Shown: positions 1 through 14,868 of the stretch, piece after piece
How positions within the stretch are numbered: the first letter of the stretch is position 1
How the letters are laid out: each line of letters opens with the position of its first letter
Notes under the pieces: generated by a model
What the model saw: the letters and a program-made list of their open reading frames with translations, nothing else
Databases searched by the model: none
Told to the model about the DNA's origin: nothing
From: Oscheius dolichura
Lineage: Eukaryota > Nematoda > Chromadorea > Rhabditida > Rhabditidae
Direction of reading: 5' to 3'
Length of the DNA: 64,000 bases
Assembly: GCA_932521035.1 (NCBI GenBank)
Contig: OW051497.1
Coordinates: 9,052,001-9,116,000, forward strand
Position numbers and translations under genes: made by a program

Positions 1-1002
1 GAGGGTGGATGGCACTGCCAGTCAGCCGAGATATTTCTGTATCCCTTATGAAAGAGATCAAAGCTTAGCTTCGGATGTTTATGGAAAGCTGACTGGAAGT
101 ATCCGGAGATTAACAGATGGGAGTCTCATCCCCCTTTTCACTAAATAGAACGGGCAGGTTAGAACGGTTTATCAACCTTGTTTGGTACCAATTTCGTAGT
201 AAGAGCAGAGGTTATCTTTTAGTCGTGGCCTTCTCCCTGTTCCTTCTCTCTGTCTCTAAACGAGGCAAGATATGGGGTCGTAACTCTCCTGAGCTATTTG
301 ACACCGATCACTCCTCCCGTGTCACACGATGATGACCCTATATCCACAGAGAACAAGGTCCCAAGAAGAAGAGAATAGGTCCTATATCGATTGTTCGAGT
401 GACGGAGAAAGGCCAATCAAACGGCAGTCATTGTAAAACAGGTTCCTCAGAAGCAAAGATTGTTAAAGGGACCCGACGAGGGCAACTCGGACATGTCAAG
501 TCTAGACTGTCAAATTAGAAAGTTCATCAGTCAGCTACCACCAAGGATACTACAGTTTCAACGAAAAAAGAAATCAAATGAGCCGCTACAAAGGAAGGAA
601 AACATGTTTGTGGTTACGGTAGCTAATGAAGAGGCACGACGGAGGGAGGGAGAGGGGGTGAACGGGGGCAATTAGAAGCAGATGTGCGTTGCACTCATGG
701 TGATGATCCCTTTTGGTCGGAAGAGGGCCCGGACGCGGGAACAGGCATTCCCTACCGGTAATATTACGGGAGGTCTCATTATCCGGGGATACATTCCCAC
801 AATTTGTCGAGTGATAGTCTTTATTGATTATGGTTAATGAAAACGGCGTTGTCCCACAACATATAATGAGATCAAGTGCAGTTACTATTTGGCTTTGCGT
901 TTGTCGTTTACATTAGAGAACAACTGAAATAGTACACAAGGAAAACCCGGAAAGGGTGGTTGCATGCAAGCATCTCCCTCCTTTTTCCCTTTTATGGGAT
1001 AT
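1..1002. other. no gene recognised (left edge, downstream of the Rab gene)
   Basis: Open frames here are short, start at arbitrary points and show no family motif or paired splice sites. The right part is probably the 3' untranslated region and downstream flank of the minus-strand Rab gene. Confidence 0.5.
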
Positions 1003-2603
<1,601 letters not shown>

Positions 2604-5600
2604 TCCTACAGCCGTGCCCTTCCTAATTTTACGCACCTCAGCAGTGCAAAAACTCTTCGTGACCTTCTGAATTATTGAGGCGTTGAAATTCCTTACTCCC
2701 TAAAACTGGGCGACCATAATCTTTCTAACGCAAAGAAAGATTCCGGAAATGTCTCCCGGCAATTAACCCTGTTTGAAAAATTCAGGAGGTTTCGGCCATT
2801 TTCCGGGTAACGACAAGACATTAAAGGCTACAAATATCCTTCAAGAGAATGGGATTTTTTCTGCCATTAAGGTTTTTTTTCCGCGGGGTGCAAACCAACA
2901 AGGGGGAAATTGCTTTTCTACAAAATGCGATGCGTGATCCTATTCTGAATATCACTGAGCTTCTCCGCTTCCTTTCCGCCCAGCTGTGATTTACTAGGGA
3001 CACGAGTGAATCACAAAGTTTCACGTGCTTTGAAGCCAATTGAAAGATTTACCAATATGACGGGTATATGGCGTCTCTCCGGGGTTAAAGAGCGCGTTTG
3101 AAGAGTGGGGACCATTTAAAGAGCAAGAGATCAAAAACACCAAATCCTGAGCGTGATGCCATATCACATGGATATCATGAATATGTCTCCTCGCGTTGGC
3201 ATATTTCAAATATGGACTATGATATTCTAGCTGTCCTCATAAAACTTTGATCTAAGAGCTCTCCCTCTCCAAAGTACTGGTTAAAGAATCACCTGCAGGA
3301 CGTGTGCCGGAATTGGGACCAAGGCTATAAATGATTGCCAATGTCCTAGCTCAGTAGACTATGACCCTTTTAATTCTTGCTGACGTAAAATGTGTAGCCG
3401 GGTCTCCAGACATTTCTCACAAGTTAGGGGGTTTAACAATGTTAAAATTTGCGTGTTGTGCCGAAACGCCGTTTTGGGAATTGGCAGATTGTTTCCTATT
3501 GCTGCGCTGTTTGTTTGCAAAACAGCTGTCAACAATTGAAATGACAAGCCTGACAAAGTGAATCTTTCCTGGAAAAACTCACTGTAAACGAGTGATCAAT
3601 CTCCTGGAGAATAGACGACTTTTTCCGAAGATTTCCGTTCATCTGAAATTCAAAGAATGTGTGAATAGAGAAAGACGAAGATAATAATGAAGTAAGCCTC
3701 CCTCTTCTAGTGAATACAATCACATGGAATTGTTGATGAATCGAAAAACGAGTCCAGAGGGCTAGAGAAGATTAAACTTTTTCCAGTGAGATTTATCAAA
3801 AGGGTGAGAAGAATTGTCTGGGATTGCTGATCGGCCCAAAAAGAGAGATTGGCTAACAATGCGCGGGAATGCTCCACCCCAAGATGGGCGTTCATGTCAT
3901 TAACCCTTCAATCTTGAAAGGAAATAAAGAAAAGAGCTTGGGGGGACCAGGTATTTTCCTCGTCTCTCACTCTCTTCCGAAAGATCAATGAACCCCAAAA
4001 ATTGTGCTTTGATATGTGTGTAGATTTTCCCAACTTGGAAGGGGCGGGTCGTTGAGGGCAAAAGAGAACATGAGAATCTTGGTGAGGAGATACTTCGAGG
4101 AATAAAAAATGACCATTACTCTCTTTTTCTTTCTTCAAGTACTCAACTTGATGATGGTTTTCCTTTTTTGGAAGAGAACCTCTTGTCTAGACCCTAGAAG
4201 GGCAAATGAGATTTGTTGTGAACCTATTCGAAGAAGGAAAAGAGAGAAGGCGAGATGCGGTTCTCCTGATTTGTTTGGACAAAGAAAACAATTGAAGATG
4301 TGACTCTTGATAAATGGTGGAAGGGATATTTTGGAGCCGCGTCGTAATCTTAAAAAAGATAGGGAAAGCTACAACCTTGGAAGAGCCACGCTTCCGAAAT
4401 TTTGCTTGAACTGAAGTCTGAGTTTCGTTTTCTTGTCCTGCTCGCCATTTACAAAAGTGAATCAAACAATGATCCCTGAAGTCTTGTTGTAACGATCCCA
4501 CCACGTCGATAAAACTATTACAAGAGTTAAAACTACAACTCTCTGCACATGATCCAATTCATCTTTTCCAAACTGGCTCTTGTTTACTTTGTATTATATA
4601 AAGGGCAAAATGACGGGACACTAGACAACATGTTGGACTTACCCTTTTCGGAGGTATAGCCATCTCGGCGGTAGAAGCTACCTTAAAACGATAAGTAAAA
4701 CTAGTTCTTCTGTGGAGTTCCATAGAGAGGGAAGAAAGAGAGCCGTTTTTTGTTTAAGTTCAGAATGGTCCGACATATGCAACTAAATCTGTTATCCTTC
4801 AGCTGATCAAACAGATTACGCGCAGGAATGAGTTGAATTGCAATTTGAAATCGGGAATGAAGTCTCTTTACTTTATTCACTCTATTGAGAAAAAAAAGTG
4901 GGAATGCAACGGAAAGAAGAACTGAGATTAGCGTCAGAAGTGGAAAATTCGCACACGAGAAAGCGGCCACTTGAATGAGAAAGGAGAACGGCTCCAGGAG
5001 CTGCTGAGATGAGAAAATAGTGCGATTACACGGGGAGCACGGGAGGAAGAGCCGCGATTATCGTGCTACTCGATACCCAACGCAGCCAATTTAGGTCCTT
5101 ACGGGAGAAGAGGAAAAGGAGAGAGTGAGCCGAACCCACACATCCGACATATATTTATAACTTGAGACGGGATGGAGAGCGAGAGAAGTAGAGAGACAAC
5201 TCAATGGGGCAGCCCTCTTTTGAGAGTTTTTAAGGAGTCTCGACGACCAAAAGGGGGTGTTGTTGCGAGGGAGCGGAGCTTTTTGAATTCGGATGAGAGC
5301 GAGGGTCTGAAATGCAAATAGACGGCTACTTTCTAGAGAGCTTCAATCTTCTTCTTCTTAGCTACTCTATTTTTTTCGCAACATTCTAATAGAAAACGCC
5401 AGCTCTGGAGGATGGCAATAACCTGGTTTTTTTGTCTAGGACTCCTCTCCCCTTCCCCGACTCTGTTCGTCGGGGGCTCATGGATTTAGTGAATGAAAAA
5501 TGGACGCACGGGAACTTTACTTATTCATTCAGCAAAGGAAGTAGTTTTTTCTTAGGGAGTAAATATTAGAGGGGATAAGTGATCCCCAAGGCTAACTACT

Positions 5601-7204
5601 GTAATTGAGCACCAAGAATCCGGCAAAGTAAAGAGAAAAAACGTCAGAAATCTAGCAGACTTAGTGAAAATGTTTGTAAAATCTTAGAAAAAAAAATCTT
5701 AGCAGAGACCGATTCGGAGAGATCAGAGACATTATGACTGCTGATACCCCCGGATTGTAGTCATTTTGCGAATGGCCTGGCTCTCTCTAACGTCACACAA
5801 CCTTCAAACTTTGAGTGCCGGGAACGTCGCAAAATTTTATGTCCGAAAAAGTGATGATTGTTTTCGCCCCAGTCTATAGGAAAAAGATAAAAAACGCGAC
5901 TATCTACCGACTTTTTGTATACCCCTGCAGTCTGGCGAATGTATACGGTGTGTACGGAAATGAGACGGCTAGGCTGAAAACTTCCCATTGAAAGCTGTCC
6001 AAATGAAAAGGTGGTGATTATGAGGGTGTTGAAAATGAAAGTGTCAACGAGGTGAAGCGTAGTTGAGCCTTCTCTAACGAGGAGTGAGTGCACTTCCTGA
6101 CCACAATCGTCAACTCCCCGATGAAAGGCGTCTAATGTAGTATCCGTGAAGTCTTTTGACCGAGCCGCGAAGCCTTTTTTCTCAGAGCAGTTAGAAGAAC
6201 AGCTTCAGCCATACCCAACAGCAAAAGACAGTTGAATAGGTTAAAGAAATGCCATTAGGCAAGGAGGAAATGTTACAGACAGACGAAAATGAGGCGCTTA
6301 ATCATCAAACCTCATTATTTAACGTGGTGCAGAGCAAATTTATGCAATGGGATTCCGTGAGTAATGCCAAACATCGTGGCAAGAAATTGTGAATCATGCA
6401 TTAGTGGAGATCATCCTCTAGTTAGTGACCTTTTGGACCGAAGGCTTTTTGCGATTCGTTAGCGAGGATTAGTAATCTGATGCCTGTTGATCCAGTTGTA
6501 TCTTTTGCTTCTTTTTCACCCTTATCAACCAAAAAGGGAAAGTTTGCCACAGCTGAACACTATCAGTCTTGTTTAGGTCAACAACAAGGGGAGAAAGAAT
6601 AACTTAACATAACCTGTTCGCATCAAAATAGACAAAAACAGCGAGTTTGTTGACCAAAATAAAGGTGAAATGTGTCTTCTCCAGTGCATAAAGAATCTCA
6701 CTAGATCTGGGAACATTTTAGACGCATAGTCTGATGAAACAGCTAATCGTGGAGATGAAAACGACCGCTTAAAAGGCATAGAAAATCTGGAGCTGGTCTT
6801 AAGACTCTTTTAATTCCAAGTCTATCTTTAGAAATTGCGAAAAGATGAAGAAACACGAGAAAGAGGGCTATAAACATCTTCAAAGTCCGTCTTCACGCTT
6901 CGTGAATCTACTGAGAACTTTTTACCCAGGGAAAAATCGAAGGTAATGACGAATCCAGCCTTCTTCACATGTATAGGGCGCAGATTTCTGATGCCATAGA
7001 TCTTCGCAGAGAGTATCTCTGACCACCCACGTTTAGCACTATCATCAACGGAAATGAAATGATCCCCTTCGGACAAATTAATCAGGAAGTAATAATATTT
7101 ATTACACACTGCTGTTAATTATCTACAACCAGTATATGTAAAAGCGTTCTTGGATTCGCCAATCGTTTTGAATTTGTACAAATATATACAGTCGAAGAGG
7201 AAGC
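2604..7204. other. 4.6 kb without a recognisable gene
   Basis: Upstream of the Rab gene. I found no protein family motif and no coherent chain of exons on either strand. The segment around 5130-5340 is rich in GA runs. A 93-codon minus-strand frame at 6828-7109 looks somewhat protein-like but has no start context or partner exons. The stretch may hold Rab regulatory sequence or distant 5' exons. Confidence 0.4.
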
Positions 7205-7614
7205 TTAAGCCCTGTGCATCAGTCGCTTGAAAGCCATCTCACGCTTTTCTTGTTCGCGGACATGACGAGCAATATTGGCCCGGAGATTCGTCTCCCACGT
7301 ACTCCTGAAACAATCAAATGATTCTTTTATTCCTCAGCTAAATGCTTACCAGTTCATCGTCTCGGATTTGCCTTCTCCCATGAAATTCTTCAACGTTCTG
7401 CCGAGGAAGGTAGCCATTCCGGGATTTGAATTCGTATTGGGAGACTGCCGGGTCATGTCATTAAGATTCCTCTTCTGAGTGTTTTTGACTCTAAAATGTA
7501 AATTCGTAATGGAAAAATGTGATTAAAAGATTTACCCAGATTTTGACATGAAGGGGTTAGCCTTCTCCGTGACTTGCCATGTCTGGCGAAGAGCGCGTTG
7601 AGTAGTAGAAGCCA
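7205..7614 (-). CDS. small basic protein of unknown function, three exons
   Basis: Not recognised. The predicted protein is about 107 residues. The start MASTTQRALRQTWQ lies four bases after a strong T-rich acceptor (TGTTTTTCAG), as expected for a trans-spliced nematode mRNA. The middle exon carries MATFLGRTLKNFMGEGK. The last exon is strongly charged and probably helical (ARHVREQEKREMAFKRLMHRA). Both introns, about 45 nt each, have GTAA donors and TTTTAG or TTTCAG acceptors and keep the frame. No signal peptide or membrane segment is visible. It lies 321 bp downstream of the gene at 7936-8383 on the same strand, so the two could be co-transcribed. The gene structure is good; the function is open. 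Confidence 0.7.
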
Positions 7615-7935
7615 TTTTCTGAAAAACAGGAGATGATAGGACCCGTGTCAAAAGTTGGCCTTATAAAGGGAGATGATACGTCAGTATGTCAACAAGGGAG
7701 AGAGAAACTAATAGGGAGGAGACAAACTTTGTCCCACTTGATTCCACTGATTGGGCTCAGAAAACGAACAAAAAGGGGACCCAGCCGGGACCGAGAGACT
7801 ATCTGCTCTTATATTGGACAAGGTTGTTTACATGCCCACTAAAACGTGCAGAGAATATTCCGTTGTACTTTTAGACAAAAACAGACCCGGCGGACTGTTT
7901 CGCCGTCCCTGGTCAAAGTCCTTTTCTGACGTTTG

Positions 7936-8383
7936 CTATTTACAGGCCGGAAAGGGGGAAGACCACCGATCTACAACGTAAAAAATGGTTCCTCAGTATA
8001 TTCCTTGTTTTTTACTCCGCACATGGAAGTCATCCTGTTTTGGGAACAGAGGAGAGGGAATATTATGCCCCCAAAGAGGAGGGAGATCAAAATAAGACTT
8101 ACGTTGTAGAAGTTTATAAGTCTGTCGTACATCTTTTCGCGGATGGGTTTGAGTAGACGAGGGCGTAACAATAGGTTTTGAAGTCTTAGCTCGATCAGAT
8201 GACCCTTCGAGAAACACAATCTGTTGCTGCATCTGATCGCCCCTGGCTGCAAGAATTTGGGATAAACAATCGACAGCTTCGCTGTTTTGAAACAGACGTT
8301 GTAATATGCCAGAAGGTAACTGGTTATAGACCCGCGTGGACGGTAAAAATAGATAGGAAGAATAAGGTTGCGTTTGGGGACAT
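7936..8383 (-). CDS. small, possibly secreted protein, unknown function
   Basis: Not recognised. The start MSPNATLFFLSIFT looks like a signal-peptide core. The body LPSGILQRLFQNSEAVD, then CLSQILAARGDQMQQQ, is followed by a Ser/Thr/Pro-rich basic stretch and a short last exon ending RWSSPFRPCK at 7936. The first two parts are in different frames. They are joined in phase 0 if 8320-8341 (22 nt, GT...CAG) is an intron. The alternative is one extra G in a GGG run at that point, which would give a cleaner signal peptide ending VHA. The second intron runs from about 8102 down to 7974. The gene is divergent from the one starting at 8664, so the 280 bp between them is a shared promoter region. Confidence 0.55.
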
Positions 8384-8663
8384 TATCCAGTCTAAAATTA
8401 GCAAAATCGTTCATAAGCATGCCTATTATTAGAAGTCAGCATGCTCAGGAGCAAGAAGAAAGTCTTCCTGTTGTTTTTTCCCGTCCTAGGTGCTCAAGGA
8501 TAGAAGAAGGTCACAACAATTTTGAGACAAAACACTTCCTTTCAACTTTTTCCTAATCGTTCCTCATCAATTCTTGTCTGAGAAAGTTTCCCTTATTGTT
8601 ACGTGACTTGCTGTTATTGCCGCGTTCAGTTCGGTCTTCTTCGTCACTGTAAAATTCTCCCAC

Positions 8664-10069
8664 ATGTTGGCTTTAACCCTCGTATTCGTTGCTATTCCAT
8701 CTATTTTCGCAGAAGCTGACCCATTTATTTATCCATCAATTTCCGAAAAAGACATCTTAAAAGCTAGACAACAAGGGGAACAAGGTACACCATTATTCAA
8801 AATAAATAAGACAAGAAAAGTTCAGAAAATCGTCGGTTCCAAAGTGCAGCGGGCAATGCCACAATAGGGAAACGGTGATCACTTCAGCCGCCGGTTATTT
8901 TTAGCTTTAGGAATGAACTATATGACGAGTATATCTCAAACTGTAACAAACTAGGAAAAGAGCGCGAAAAGATAGTTGCCGAATCTGTAAAGCACCTTCA
9001 GAAGCGGGACGATTATAAGGTATTCTACCTTCATATACTTTAGCAGTCTTTTTCCTAGCTTCTTCTAACATTGGGTATGAGACAATTTGTCGCTCGCTTC
9101 CTTACCCTCCCTAAGCAGCAGTTCGTCCAAGGAATTAAGCAGCTCTGCACAAAATTCGAGCTTCAAGTCCAATGCCAACGAGGATTTGGAGAGAGTCGGT
9201 ATGCATGGGCCGCTTTCCAGATGGAATATTCTTCAGAACTCAGATTTTGAAGAGAATAGAAGATCTAACCACGGAAAACGGCAACCTGAAGATCCTATTG
9301 GAAGAGCAATGCCAACAGAAAGAGTTCGACCCAGCTCCTTACTACTGCATTTCGGAAGACCCCTACGTATGGACCAAGCCGTGCTTCAAGGTAAGTATAA
9401 AATCTGTATGTTTCAAGTTGTTCCTTGAGCACATGCTCAAATACAACTATACTCGCTACTCCGCCGGACGCCGTATTGCCAACATCCATTTCGACGCCGT
9501 CAGAGACGTGACCCTCCTGACGTATGATAAGGTACATCTGAACTTTTGACAACGTCATTTTCTTATTTTAGGATCTCAACGAAGAGAATCAGATTCTTCC
9601 AGTCAGAGACAAAGTACAAAGTATCATGCGTGAAGCTCTGGAAGAAATTGCCGGCATTGAAGGTTCTTTGATTCGATCGTTCAGGGCAGCTCATTGAACA
9701 ATTCAGGAGAAAAGTGTGAGGCTCTTGAAGAAGTCATGAACTGTATCCTTCCGTTCTTGAGCAATAAGTGTGGGGATAAAGTCCAGTCAATGTTGCAAAC
9801 TATTATTGAAGTTGGGTAAGTGGACCTCTGTTGTTTCCCGGGGAGTGGCTTCAACTTTCTGCAAAGCTTAAGAAAATACCAAGAGTGCTCTTGGAATAAT
9901 AAAAGATTCCATCTGGGTCTCAGTCGCTGCTTTTAAAATCGATTCTCTCCTTGAAAACTGCCTTTTCAGGTATCTTGCCCAAGAACGGCGCGAAGATTTA
10001 CATCAACACTTCAAAGGCTTTGGTGTCCAAGCTGACCCGAGGTGTAAAAAGATCCACCCTCTCATCTAA
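8664..10069 (+). CDS. secreted cysteine-rich protein, T20D4.11-like, multi-exon
   Basis: Starts with a clear signal peptide (MLALTLVFVAIPSIFA). The mature part is built from small exons containing evenly spaced cysteines: CNKLGKER, CTKFELQVQC, EEQCQQ, YYCISEDPYVWTKPC, SCVKLWKKLPALK and GEKCEALEEVMNCILPFLSNKC. This pattern of CxxLW, CxxLxxxxxC and C resembles the nematode T20D4.11-like (DUF19) secreted domain, a comparison made from memory. The chain stays in frame only with very short introns: 27 nt at 9391-9417 (ending CAAG, also in frame if retained) and 22 nt at 9663-9684. For the exon before the latter, the acceptor after CTTCCAG near 9601 is preferred, because the GATCTC start used by a longer exon leads to a stop. 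AATAAA-type signals follow the stop near 10110. Gene and secretion are well supported; the exact exon set is provisional. Confidence 0.65.
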
Positions 10070-10431
10070 AGTCTAGCTTTATCACTGATCCCGTAGTCTT
10101 GTTTCTATAAATAAATGTTTACCGCTTCCTTCACGTGATGGCTAGTCTCTGTGTTGTGTACGAAGATAGAAAAGTTTGGGGGATCCCCGGGGTCGCACCT
10201 GCTCGTAGGAGGGGAACATTCCAAAATATAATGCAGCCATTTCCCCCCATTTGTAGGTATAAAAATCGAGGGTGTGGTTACGTCCATCATGTGGTTCACT
10301 TTTCGCGAAGAATGAGAATTTTAAACTCCGCTGCCATCACAAATGAAGACCTTTTTCGCTATATGAATTGACGTGACACGGCGACCGGTTACCTCCAATT
10401 ACAACAGTCATCATTCCGGCACAAGCGCGGC
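10070..10431. other. intergenic, 3' flank
   Basis: Contains the probable polyadenylation signal (ATAAATAAATG near 10108) of the upstream gene. I see no gene in it. Confidence 0.5.
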
Positions 10432-10755
10432 ATGGCAAGTACGGCTCCTCTTTTATATTATGTTGTTAACACAATATTTTTAAGAAAACGAAGTCAGCCG
10501 CTTTTTTAAGAAGGAGACTAGAACTGTTGAGAGGGCTGCTCGTAAGTCTTTTCCTTGTTAGATGGTACAACAAGGGCGCCTTCAGATGACGCCTCTAGAG
10601 ACGTAAAAAGAGCTGCGCGAGATGTGCAACACGCGATTCGCCCTCCTTGGTACAGGAGAACTTGGAGTGAGTTTTGGCCTTTTTCCAACAACTACCGTCT
10701 GAAAAGGGGATTAAGTTTCAAACAGTCTATTTGCCAACTCAGCAAGTCAGAATAG
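10432..10755 (+). CDS. small basic protein, unknown function, contains a candidate 20-nt intron
   Basis: Not recognised. A tiny first exon (10432-10438) joins 10485-10541 and then 10562 onward, giving MAKNEVSRFFKKETRTVERA, AHGTTRAPSDDASRDVKRAA and RDVQHAIRPPWYRRTW. The second join requires an intron of exactly 20 nt at 10542-10561 with an ideal GTAAGT donor and a TTGTTAG end. Without it the frame stops after RKSFPC. The first intron ends in TTTTTAAG, a non-YAG acceptor. After TW at 10666 a GTGAGT donor could splice onward. Otherwise the frame reads through to a stop at 10755. A hydrophobic open frame at 10802-11128 could be a further exon or chance. No signal peptide is visible; the residues are charged with a repeated basic-amphipathic look. 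Confidence 0.5.
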
Positions 10756-11476
10756 GTACAGAACAGCCGCGCTCCTCTTTAGAATTGAGTGCAGAGTTTA
10801 TGTGTTTACCCTTTGTTCGATACTTCCAGCGAGGTTCTTTTTGTTTCGGTTGATTCGGTTGAATTACCTTCATTATTTTGGAGGGATCATCCCTTTGAAA
10901 GTTAAGGATTTGTCATTAAGCCGGTTTGGTCCAGTATGTTTAATAACTGGCCTGTACTTTTCATATTACTGGGTGTGGCTCTTATTTTCGTCACTTCCTC
11001 TGGGCCTATTCGTAAAATATTTTATTATCAATGCAGGTCAGGAGTTGAAAGCACACCGAGGCTTATATTTTAGCACCAGAAATCATTATCTTATCAGTGG
11101 TGGGGATCATCTGAGGGGCATTAAGTAATTGCCCCAAAACAGTAGTCGCGACGGCTTAGATGGTCTCAAGAGTGTCAGATGACGAAAGACAATTCCAGAT
11201 CGGATTAAGAGCGTTTTCACCAGAAGACATTAAAAGAAGATGCAGCCTTCAGCAACCCGCGTTATCATTGGATTACTACCTATCAGCATTTGTGCGTGTG
11301 CCGTCAAATTGCTCCATTCCTTCCATTCCAATAGCTTATTTTGATCCGTTCTTACACAGCTGTAAATAAATCAACATCATATTCTCCATTTGTACCTATA
11401 ATCTATACTGTCCTTTGTATTTTCCACTCCCTTCCCGCATTTTCAACACCATCCTGTCATTTTGCATCCTTTACAG
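10756..11476. other. intergenic or unresolved exons
   Basis: Holds a 108-codon hydrophobic open frame at 10802-11128 that could be a membrane-protein exon, but no start context or family supports it. The right end is the promoter and 5' region of the carboxypeptidase gene. Confidence 0.35.
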
Positions 11477-14400
11477 ATGAAGCATCAACAATACCATTTT
11501 TATGTGGCAGGAGCTATCTTTATTGTTGGACTGGCAATGCTCATAGCTGGCTCCGTCATGCTAGGAATTGGTGTGCATAAAAGTAAACAAAAAACGACGT
11601 GTCCCACTGTCACTGCTGAACCAGCTGTAAAAGTAACAACAAGCTCCCCTCAGATAGACAGTTTGCTTATTTGTCTTCAGCTATCTGCAAAGCTATTTTT
11701 AAGGAGACGCGATTCGAAAAATGATACAGAATGGAATTCTCCCTGATAATATTAAACTAAATTTGAGGGATTTCACTAGAAAACCACATCAAGCGGGAAC
11801 CCAGAACAATTTAAATGTTGCCAATATGATACAAGACAAATGGCAGGCTGCTGGGTTGGAAGGTTTTTTTCCTCTTCTTATCTCCTCATAAATGGAGACA
11901 TTCAGATGTCCATCAAGTGGAATACACCGTCCTTTTGACGTATCCAGACTTTAACAATCCTAATATAGTCACTATTTCGAAAGCCGGAGGAGAGCTGGTC
12001 TACCAGACTAATGGTACAAGTCCTGTATATTTTCCTAATGAGCAAGGCGATCCTGGTAAGGTATTTCTTTTTTAGCCAACTTTATCTTCTTCTTCAGGAG
12101 CTGGTATCCAGTGGCTCGCATACTCTCCACCGGGTAAGGTGACGGGTGATGTCGTCTACTGTCATATGGGATCGGCTAACGATTTCCAAACTCTACAAAA
12201 TAAAGGGATTGATCTCAAGGTACTTTGACATTGACCAATTCTAATAATGTTTAGGGTAAAATAGCTCTAATACGGTATGGCGGACCTTTCAGAGGAGACA
12301 AAGTTAGGCTGGCCGAAATTAACGGGGCAATAGGAGCTATCCTCTTCACTGATCCGGCAGAAGCAGCTCAACTTGGAACAGATCCCAGTAGGTGGCAGGG
12401 AAGACAAGGAATTCAACTCTTCAGATGTCACTTATCCAAATACCTACTATATGCCCCCAGAGGGAGTGCAGAGAGGAACAGTCTACATCGGGGACGGCGA
12501 CCCGTTGAGCCCTCTTTATCCTTCAAGGCCTAATCTTTGGAGAGAACTAACAATGGACGAGGTTTATACTCCCCCTTTCTTCCTAAATTTCTGTAGCTAG
12601 GCAGTTGCCGAAGGAGATATGCCCAATATTCCCTGCCTTCCCATTTCTTACACAGCTGCCCGCGAAATTTTGGAAAGGATGACTGGGCCCGTAGCTGAGA
12701 ATTGGAATGGTGGACTGAATGTTACGTATAGATATGGTCCTGGATTGATCGATGGAATGACTACGACCATTGATGTGCACTCACACTTTGAAAACAGGCA
12801 TGTTTCTCTGCACTCGGGGCAAAGGAAACAGCTTTCAGGACAATTCAAAATGTTATTGGTTACATCTATGGGACAGAAGAACCGGATAAGTACATTATTC
12901 TGGGAAATCACTACGATGCTTGGGTCTATGGCGCAATGGACCCTAACGCCGGAACTGCGGCTCTCGCGGAAGTGGCGCGTTCTATTGGACAGACTGTACA
13001 ACAAACAGGATGGAGGCCTGGTGAGGGCAATTATAGGCTTGATGCGGATCTATATCTATAGCGAGGACTATCATGTTTGCCAACTGGGATGCAGAAGAGT
13101 ACGGTTTAATCGGGTCTACTGAATTTGTCGAGGACTACGCCCCTATCCTCGCTGAGAGAGCCGTAGTTTACCTCAATATGGACTGTTACAAAGGAAACTT
13201 GACACTGTCTGATTTTTTTCTCAATAAGCAAGGGAGTTCACTTTCAGTTATGTCCAGGCTTCCCCTTCATTGAATCAAGTGACAGTGGATGCTGCAAAGA
13301 ACGTCCCTAATCCGAATCAGGATGAGGTTGCGGCTGGGAGGGCGTCTGTTTTTGACACGTGGTGAGTTCCTCCTGCAAGCGATGGGAGTTTCCTTACAAT
13401 GACAAGGTCAAAAACTGAAATTGACAAGGAAATTAACAAATTGCCGTCTTGAACCCAGCAATAAAGAGTTTCTTTAGGCTGAATAACTTCCCACGTGCGT
13501 CTGGAGAAAATTCAGCTGTGCCTTATATCAGCACCCCCAAAGGAGGATCAGACCACAAGACGTTTCTTACATATCTGGGCGTGCCTGTCGTCAATTTTTA
13601 TTTCTTGCAGACGAATAACTCCTTCACATATCCATTATACCACACTATATATGAGACTCCTTTCGCGATTGAGAATATAATGGACACTAATAACTATGCT
13701 GTGAGGACGGCTGTATAAAGACAGAAAGGACTGTTTCAGACACATCGAGCCATAGGGCAATACTGGGCAGAGATGGCGCTATTCTTTGCCGATTCGCCAA
13801 CTCTTCCCTTCAGGTTGGGGAAATAAGTTGAAGAGTAAATAGAGACGCGTCTAGACTGGGTTACTTGACCCATGACATATTGAACGAGTATATACCACAA
13901 CTACAGAAGACCATTGACGACAAGAACATGCCGGAATATACTGCCGATGGGACGCAGCAGTTGAAATATATGCAAGAGACTGCCAATGTGGGATACCTTC
14001 CTGCCGAAAGGCTGTTTCTTCCAATTTTGTCTAGTACAAGAGTTCTTTTGGAGAAAATGGACCTCAGGAGAACCCTTCTCCTAGAAGAAAATGTTGAAAA
14101 CAAGACTAAACGGTCTTATCTTTCAGGCTTTGGACTACCAAGCCAACGAATTTGACACCTCGACCTTTACCTTTACCTTTGAAGATGATCTGATGCAAAG
14201 AATCAGATGGAATAATCGTATAAACAGGTATTTCCACCTTTCTGTCACCTCAATTTCTCGGTTTTCAGTTTCCAGAACTGTTTTGTTAACCCGCGTGGCT
14301 CACCGGGCGACCCCACGGCCCGGCATGTTCTTTATTCTATCAGCAAGACAGACGCATACGCGGGCAGCGTGATGCAGCAGGTTTACGCTGTTGTGAGTAA

Positions 14401-14868
14401 CCTTTGTGTTTTTTTCTCCTTCGAACCGCGCCAACGGAGGCAATTTGAATATGTGGGGGCAAACAGATTTGAACAAGTGTCGAGACAGACAGATCATAGC
14501 GTCTCATACTAGTCCTCGTGATTAACATGACAAAAGACGTCTGGGGCTATCCGCCGCCACGTGCACTCCAATCAATCCAGAGATCATCAAAGAAACGCGC
14601 CGCTGTCTGTCTGGCATTTATTCAAAGGAGTGTTAGGTTCACACCATTTCTTTGTGTTGACGGTCCCTTTTTTCTGATCTTTTATTACGCGAAGGAGAAC
14701 AATTGAAGTAGAGAGGAGACAGTTGTTTTTTTCTTTCAGTTGGACGCCATGTCTCTCACAACCGACCCGACGCAGTTACACCAGCTCTCACGAGATCTAG
14801 CCGATCAGATCTCAATAGTCCACTACAGTTTACAATGTGCACATCATGCCATCGACAAATTCATCTAA
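11477..14868 (+). CDS. gcp-2: glutamate carboxypeptidase II / NAALADase-like M28B metallopeptidase
   Basis: Type II membrane ectopeptidase of the GCPII/transferrin-receptor family, which removes C-terminal glutamate from acidic dipeptides or polyglutamyl folate outside the cell. A short cytosolic start (MKHQQYHF) is followed by one membrane helix ([20 protein letters not shown]), the PA-type region ([13 protein letters not shown]) and the peptidase domain. Zinc and catalytic positions known for human GCPII are kept: His and Asp in [13 protein letters not shown], Glu-Glu in [12 protein letters not shown], Asp in VVYLNMD, and His in PLYHTIYET. Dimerisation-domain sequence follows to the stop at 14868. 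Most introns are about 40 nt; one at 11661-11680 must be only 20 nt to join PQID to [13 protein letters not shown] in frame (alternatively a base is missing from an AAAA run just upstream). The ATG follows TCCTTTACAG directly, a trans-splice-like acceptor. All active-site residues seen suggest a working enzyme. Confidence 0.9.

Noticed and set aside
5761-6093. 110-codon minus-strand open frame
   Set aside because: No motif, no splice partners and no codon pattern like the neighbouring genes.
8320-11680. Interpretation of frame breaks as pseudogenes
   Set aside because: The breaks occur in genes with all catalytic or cysteine positions kept, no other lesions, and each is solved by a GT-AG gap in phase. 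Homopolymer sequencing errors remain possible for some.
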